From Azolla caroliniana (Eukaryota; Polypodiophyta): a stretch of 64,000 nucleotides of DNA. Within the stretch, counting starts at the first letter, position 1. Each line of letters begins with the position of its first letter. Under the pieces are notes generated by a model. It searched no databases. It worked only from the letters and a program-made list of their open reading frames with translations, and was not told the origin of the DNA. The translations under genes and the position numbers were made by a program. Shown here piece by piece: positions 59,024-64,000 of this stretch. The stretch lies in NCBI GenBank assembly GCA_043228905.1, contig JBHGNT010000003.1:3038001-3102000 (forward strand), given 5' to 3'.

Positions 59024-62000
59024 ATGAGGATACTAACGTGGAATGTGCAGGGCCTTGGTGGAGGCTGGCAACAACATGAGTGCAAAAGACTTCGGGAGGA
59101 GTTGAATCCCCTTAATATAGGGGGCAACATTGACATATTGCTTTTACAGGAACACCACCTCTCTCAAGAGAGAACTCATAGCCTAGTAAACTCCTTGTCA
59201 GGTGGATGGACCACGTGGTGGTCCGCTACACAAGGTGACCTCCACCGAAGAGGAGGGGTCTGCATCTCGATTAGCAATCAGGCACGTTACGAAGTAACAT
59301 CACATGGTACGTTGGTGGCAGGTACATCCTTATATGTGCTTTCAAAATGGAATCGCCTTTAGATTGGGGTGCTAAACATTTATGCCCCTAACTCTTCCCC
59401 CGAGAGAGCAATCTTTTGGAGGATTTTAGCGACAACATTGCATGATGCAGAGGCGTGGGTAATTGCCGGAGATTTCAACATGACTGAGCATCTAGGAGAT
59501 AGGAAAGGGGGGATCCAAAGACCACATCACGGTGCAGAGTTGGATTCATGGGCTTTCCTAATTGGAAAATTTGGGGTGAAGCATACATGGGGCTCTTCCC
59601 TTAGGAGATGCTCACATTCGCTACACTTCTCCCAAGCTGTCGTGAATGCTAGGGGTGGTAGTCTTGCACGGCTAGACCGCATATACATCAGCTCGTCCCT
59701 CGAAGAGCTGGGGGCGTCCTTCGCTATCTTGGCAGGTCTTACCTTCTCGGATCACAAGCCGATGAGACTAGACCTTAACCCACCCCGTGGTAGCTGTTGG
59801 AAATTGACGCTTTCAAAACCTTCACCTCTCGGCCACAACCGAGGAAACGCGAATCAATGCAGCAGTAAATCGAAAACACAGAGAGAGACTCGAATGCACA
59901 GGGTTTAGCGTGGAAAACCCTAGACGGGAAAAACCACGGGAGTGCAAGACTCCAACTATCACTATACGCAGTGAATGTACAATGGCGAGCTGCAAGGCGA
60001 CGACCTTGAGCTCGCTGTCCTCGCCACAGGCGGCGGTATTACACAGAGGCGTCGACCTCTTCCTTTCTCTCTCTCTCTCTCACTCTCTCTCTCGGCTGCT
60101 CTCACTTCGCTCCCTCTAAGTGGAAAACAGAAAAATGAGCAACAACTACAAAACTGTTTACCCTAAGTCATATTTATACACATATGACTTTCGGGCTATT
60201 TACAAATATAGCCTCAAGGGCCCTTGGCAAACATATTCACAAATATGTCCCCGCATCCGGATCTCTCTCCGGGTACATTCATCATCCGGCTCCGTAGCCG
60301 GGGTCTTCATCATCCGGATCCGGAACCGGGTCTTCATCATCCGGCTCCGATACCGGGTACTCCTCGTTCGGGTCTTCATTCCCGATTCCCGGACATCTGA
60401 CCATCCCATCCGGAGGGACCGTAATCCCAACAGTAGCAAGGGGAGTCTCAATGTGAAAATCCCCACAAAGATCATGAAGAGTGCAAAGGTGAAAGCTGGG
60501 TTGCAGAGCATATGGCGGGAGACCATTGTAAGTGAATCGGCCAGTGAGGATTTGCAAAAGAAACTGGCACTCTCCTCCTCCTTTTTACAACAGGAAACCA
60601 AGTTGGCCCTCCAGCAGGTTAGAGCCATTGAAACAAAATTACGGAAGTCTGTTGCGGCCGCGCAACAGTTGCTACAAGCAGACCCTAGCTGCAATTGGTC
60701 TACAGCTAAGCTAGAGGAAGCAAAGTTGAAGTTGCGGGAAAGGACGTTGGAGAAGAACCGAATGCTATTTCGAAGGACTGTAGCATGGTGGGCTAGAACA
60801 GACAACAATGTCAACCGTCATTTCTTTCACTCTAGGGCACCCAAGGGTGGTGGTGGACATATACAAGGGTTGCGCAAACCAGACAGCTCAATAATGGAGG
60901 ACAAGGATGAGATTCTGCATATGGCAACACAATACTATCGCGACTTGCTTGCACCTATGCATATGCGGCAAAACACGAAGCTAGCTGAGAGGGTGCTGGC
61001 TTGCATTCACCCCAAGGTAACCCATGAGAGGGAAGTTGTGCTCGATAGCCCCATTTTCTCTATTAGAACTCTCAGAGGCATGCCCTGGCCCCAATGGTCT
61101 CTCACGAGATTTTTTTGAGATTCATTGGGAAACTGTTATCCCATCATTGCGATGCCAACTGGCTTGGCTGAGGGGATGATCTATCTCATTCCTAAAGCGG
61201 CAGGGCGAAGCCTCGAGCTACGCCAATGGTGTCCAATCACGATCCTTAACACGATATACAAGATATTTCAAAAGTCCTAGCTTCCTACCGGACGTCATAC
61301 ATGAGAATCAAACAAGGTTTATCAGGGGTAGGTGTATCTTTGATAATGTGTTGCTTCTCTGGGAAGTTATGGCATTGGCAGATCGCGCAGTATCGAGCTT
61401 GACTATTTTGATGTTAGACTTTGAGAAGACCTACGACAGGGTGTTATGGCCCTTCTTGGAAAGAATGATGAGAGCTATGGGCCTTCCCCAGCGATGGAGG
61501 AATTGCATTTCTGCACTCTATCAGACTGCTACCAGTAGCGTGTTGGTATTTGCTGCTAAGGGGCCCGCCTTCCAACTACATCGCTTAGTGAGGCAAGGTT
61601 GTCCCCTAGCCCCATATCTCTATCTATTTGTAACTGAGACTTTCTCTGCCTACTTACAAGCACCAAGCAGCGGATTGAGGGGATTGCCCATCCCCAATGT
61701 GACTGAGGATCTTCTATTATCTGAATATGCCGACGATACAGTCCTTTTCTTGCAGGGCGATGATGCAAATTTGCAGCGAGCTGAACATCTTGTTGAGGAC
61801 TTTTGTCCGGCTGGTGGTGCCAAGGTCAATTGGGATAAAACCCAAGGTCTCTAGTTCAACGAACAAGAGAAGCCAAGGTGGCATCCTCATGCTGATTTTG
61901 CATGGGTCCCTGATGGGATGACATTCAAGTACCTTGGATTTATGATGGGGAGGGCAATCCCCAAGGGAGTGCAATTGTCCCATGTGCAAGCCAAACTAAG

Positions 62001-63637
62001 CAAGAAGTTGAACCAATGAAGCAAGTCTAAACTATCATTCGCTGGTAGGGTTCTTATTGCGAACCAAGTGATGTTCGCCACCATGTGGCACTCAGTCTCC
62101 TGCTGGATTATGGACCCTTCAGGTTTGCACGTGATTAAGGCTGCCATCAGGGGGTTTATATGGTCAGGTAAGGACAACCCGATGGCTGTCGCCAGAGTGT
62201 CATGGCATTGGTTAACACAACCGCGGGCCAAAGGGGGGCTTGGCCTCATAGACCCCTTAATGCAGAGCCGAGCATTGCTAGCCAAAATGGTGGTTCGATG
62301 CCTCCTGTCAGGTAAGGGGTGTTGGAAGGTTCTACTTTGCAATAGGTTGCAGGCAGGGACTCCCAAGTATGGTAGGCCTTGGCCCGACTCCTTGAATTGG
62401 TGTTGCACAAGCGGAGTCCCACCCAAGATGGCTTGTCTTCCAGAGGAGAGGGTCATGAACTCCATCTTGCGGGCATGGTGTCACGTACGACATCATTTGG
62501 TCAAGCACACGCCGGAGACACTAATTGAGTGGTCTAGACAACCATTATTTTGGAACCCTCAAGTGCGAACAAGTGACAACATGATGTTAGGGCAACTTAA
62601 GCGCCTAGCATGGGGAAAGCTGGCGCAAACAAGGCACCACTCTATAGATGATTGGAGATGCACGGTGGCTTTAGGAGGAGCCCAAGAGGTCCCATTCCCT
62701 CCCCTCAAGGGAGCCATGAAAATGCGGAGATTGATAGCTGAGGCAGTTGATAGGCTTTCGTTGGGGGAGGTGAGAGAAGATGCTTGGTTCGGTCTCTTTG
62801 ATGAGGATGGAAGGGTTAAGTTGTTGTAGGGCGTGAGCGGATCGGGAAGAGTTACAATTTTTGGGGAGAGTCAAAGTAGGGGCTCTTGGCACCCAATCCA
62901 CGTGGTGGCGCAGGTTGGTAACATCTGGAAGACAAACCCGAATGTTACTAAGGTGGAACCCCATTGGATGTAATGGGTATATGGTTGTTGTCCCCTCGTC
63001 GAACTAGAATGGAACCCAGGGGATTTCAGGTGGAAACATGATGGCAGATTTTGCCATTTCTTCGAGTACAACACTAAACTGGGCCAGACTTTTTAACAAC
63101 AGCTAGACGACCCCTTACTCAATGGATGGCGTACATTGGGCATCCCTGATGAGGTGCTCATTACCTTTTGGAAGGGTCTCTGGCGTCTCCACATGCCGGA
63201 AAAGATAAAGTTTTTTTGGTGGCAAATCGGTCATAATGTGGTTCCCGTTGGCGAATGGCTAGGTAAACGTGGCGGCCCGTTAGGCTGCCCACTTTGCCAT
63301 TCACCTATTGAGCGTTGCCTAAAGGTATGTATGAAAAGCGCATTGCCTAAAGGTCTTTCAGGATCTGGTGCGGCCCCCGGAGGAAGTGATCATGGACATA
63401 TGGTTTGCGCTTATCAGCTGCCTACGAGGGCAATTGGACGAGGTTTGCAGTCATTCCAATGACGTGGTTACTGCTCGTTTGCGCTTCTGGCAAAAATGGC
63501 GGAACACGCCTATGGTGACACAAGGAGGAAGTGGCCTGAGGTGGAACTACCAGCCCTCACGTTGGTTGTTTCCGACTCACTTACCACCCTCCCTTCACTG
63601 TCGACCCCAGGAGTTGTCTCGTACTAGCCATCACTGA
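59024..63637 (+). pseudogene. LINE ORF2, decayed endonuclease-RT-zf-RVT, interrupted by a solo LTR
   Basis: The endonuclease frame runs from ATG 59024 through WNVQGLGG, LQEHHLS, a TAG at 59360-59362, NIYAPNSS, AGDFNMTEH and FSDHKPM (about 59750). It is split by the solo LTR at 59795-60432; the frame resumes after it. Reverse transcriptase blocks LMLDFEKTYDRV (about 61410), RQGCPLAPYLYL (about 61595) and YADDTVLF (about 61725) lie in the segment 61348-61854, and the thumb/connection region at 62068-62829. The zf-RVT with CPLCHSPIERC lies near 63286-63320. Stops at 61117, 61852 and 62827 and several frameshifts make it non-functional. Confidence 0.9.
59795..60432 (-). mobile_element. Solo LTR nested in LINE ORF2
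   Basis: 638 bp with TGTTGG...CCAACA ends, flanked by GTAGC (59790-59794 and 60433-60437), a perfect 5-bp target-site duplication. Promoter-like TATAAATA is on the minus strand (about 60171-60178), and a GA/CT-rich tract (60061-60095) lies downstream of it, so the LTR probably points opposite to the LINE. Its U3 side holds three copies of a 27-bp unit with TTCATCATCCGG (60277-60360). No coding sequence. Confidence 0.85.
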
Positions 63638-63841
63638 AGGACATCATTTTTAGCTATAGGTACTTACATTAAGTAGTCAGTCCGAAAGGCGATGTAACTA
63701 GTCTCAATTTCTTGAACTTGATAGGAGGGAGATTCCCCGATCTATGTATAAGCCTCCTTGTACAGTCTCTTTGTAATAATCCTTCCTAACTAATGGGAAA
63801 GTAGCTTCATTTAAAAAAAAAGAAGAACTCATATTTGTTCC

Positions 63842-64000
63842 CTTTCACCAAAGTTTTGTAATGATCCTAAAGCCTTCATGATATGAATGGCTTATACAAT
63901 CTTGCCAATTCAGAAAATAAGTGATATATTGCATGTTTGCAGATTCAACTCCTTGTTCTATCTATGGATAGTGGATTAAGCATAAACTTATCCAAGGCTT
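63842..64000. other. Flank beyond the LINE, no feature seen
   Basis: AT-rich sequence after the target-site duplication; nothing recognised. Confidence 0.4.

Larger units (their letters stand above)
57002..63841 (+). mobile_element. L1-type LINE, near full length but decayed, 13-bp target-site duplication
   Basis: TCATATTTGTTCC occurs at 57002-57014 and 63829-63841. Between them lie a GC-rich 5' UTR (to 57583, with poly-C runs near 57290 and 57370), ORF1, ORF2 and a 3' UTR ending in a short poly(A) at 63812-63821. A 638-bp solo LTR (59795-60432) is inserted in ORF2. It belongs to the same general LINE type as the one at 38-43 kb (ORF2 starts MRILTWNVQGLGG against MKIISWNVQGLGG) but is older, with many stops and frameshifts, and lies in the opposite orientation. 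Confidence 0.9.

Overview
The window is nuclear DNA from a land plant, almost certainly an angiosperm. Genes have GT-AG introns, intergenic sequence is AT-rich, microsatellites are frequent, and retroelement remains of several classes are nested in one another. The gene families (S-adenosylmethionine decarboxylase with its conserved upstream ORF, SIP aquaporin, DUF247, ISTL/IST1, UBA2-type RRM, plant L1 LINEs) are typical of plants. I cannot name the species. All calls come from reading the sequence; no database search was run.

Layout. 0-4.2 kb: a diverged S-adenosylmethionine decarboxylase gene (+). Its leader keeps the last exon of the conserved regulatory uORF, and a Copia gag-protease fragment with an LTR lies just upstream. 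A decayed second copy of the leader region follows the gene. 5.4-6.7 kb: a broken DUF247 pseudogene (+). 8.6-11.6 kb: a repeat island holding two LTR-like repeats, a UBA2-type RRM pseudogene split by a solo LTR with a 5-bp target-site duplication, and a 200-bp tandem repeat. 11.6-17.5 kb: about 6 kb with no gene I can support. 17.66-22.02 kb: a nine-exon hybrid histidine kinase gene (+) with a multi-pass MASE1 sensor, HisKA, HATPase and receiver domains, about 1,050 aa. 25.65-31.79 kb: a three-exon SIP1-like aquaporin (+) with a 5.3-kb second intron. 33.25-34.82 kb: an intact single-exon DUF247 gene (-). 38.07-43.06 kb: a 5'-truncated LINE (-) with a 17-bp target-site duplication and only one in-frame stop in ORF2. 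46.89-50.53 kb: a six-exon IST1-like ESCRT gene (-), about 901 aa. 57.01-63.83 kb: a longer but more decayed LINE (+) with a 13-bp target-site duplication, interrupted by a 638-bp solo LTR with its own 5-bp duplication.

The five host genes that look intact (AdoMetDC-like, histidine kinase, SIP aquaporin, DUF247, IST1-like) do not form a pathway or cluster; each appears independently transcribed. The two most interesting are the MASE1-bearing hybrid kinase, whose sensor is not found in the ethylene, cytokinin, CKI1 or AHK1 receptor types, and the AdoMetDC paralogue, which keeps the self-processing serine and the leader uORF exon but has tryptophan where the family has its catalytic cysteine.
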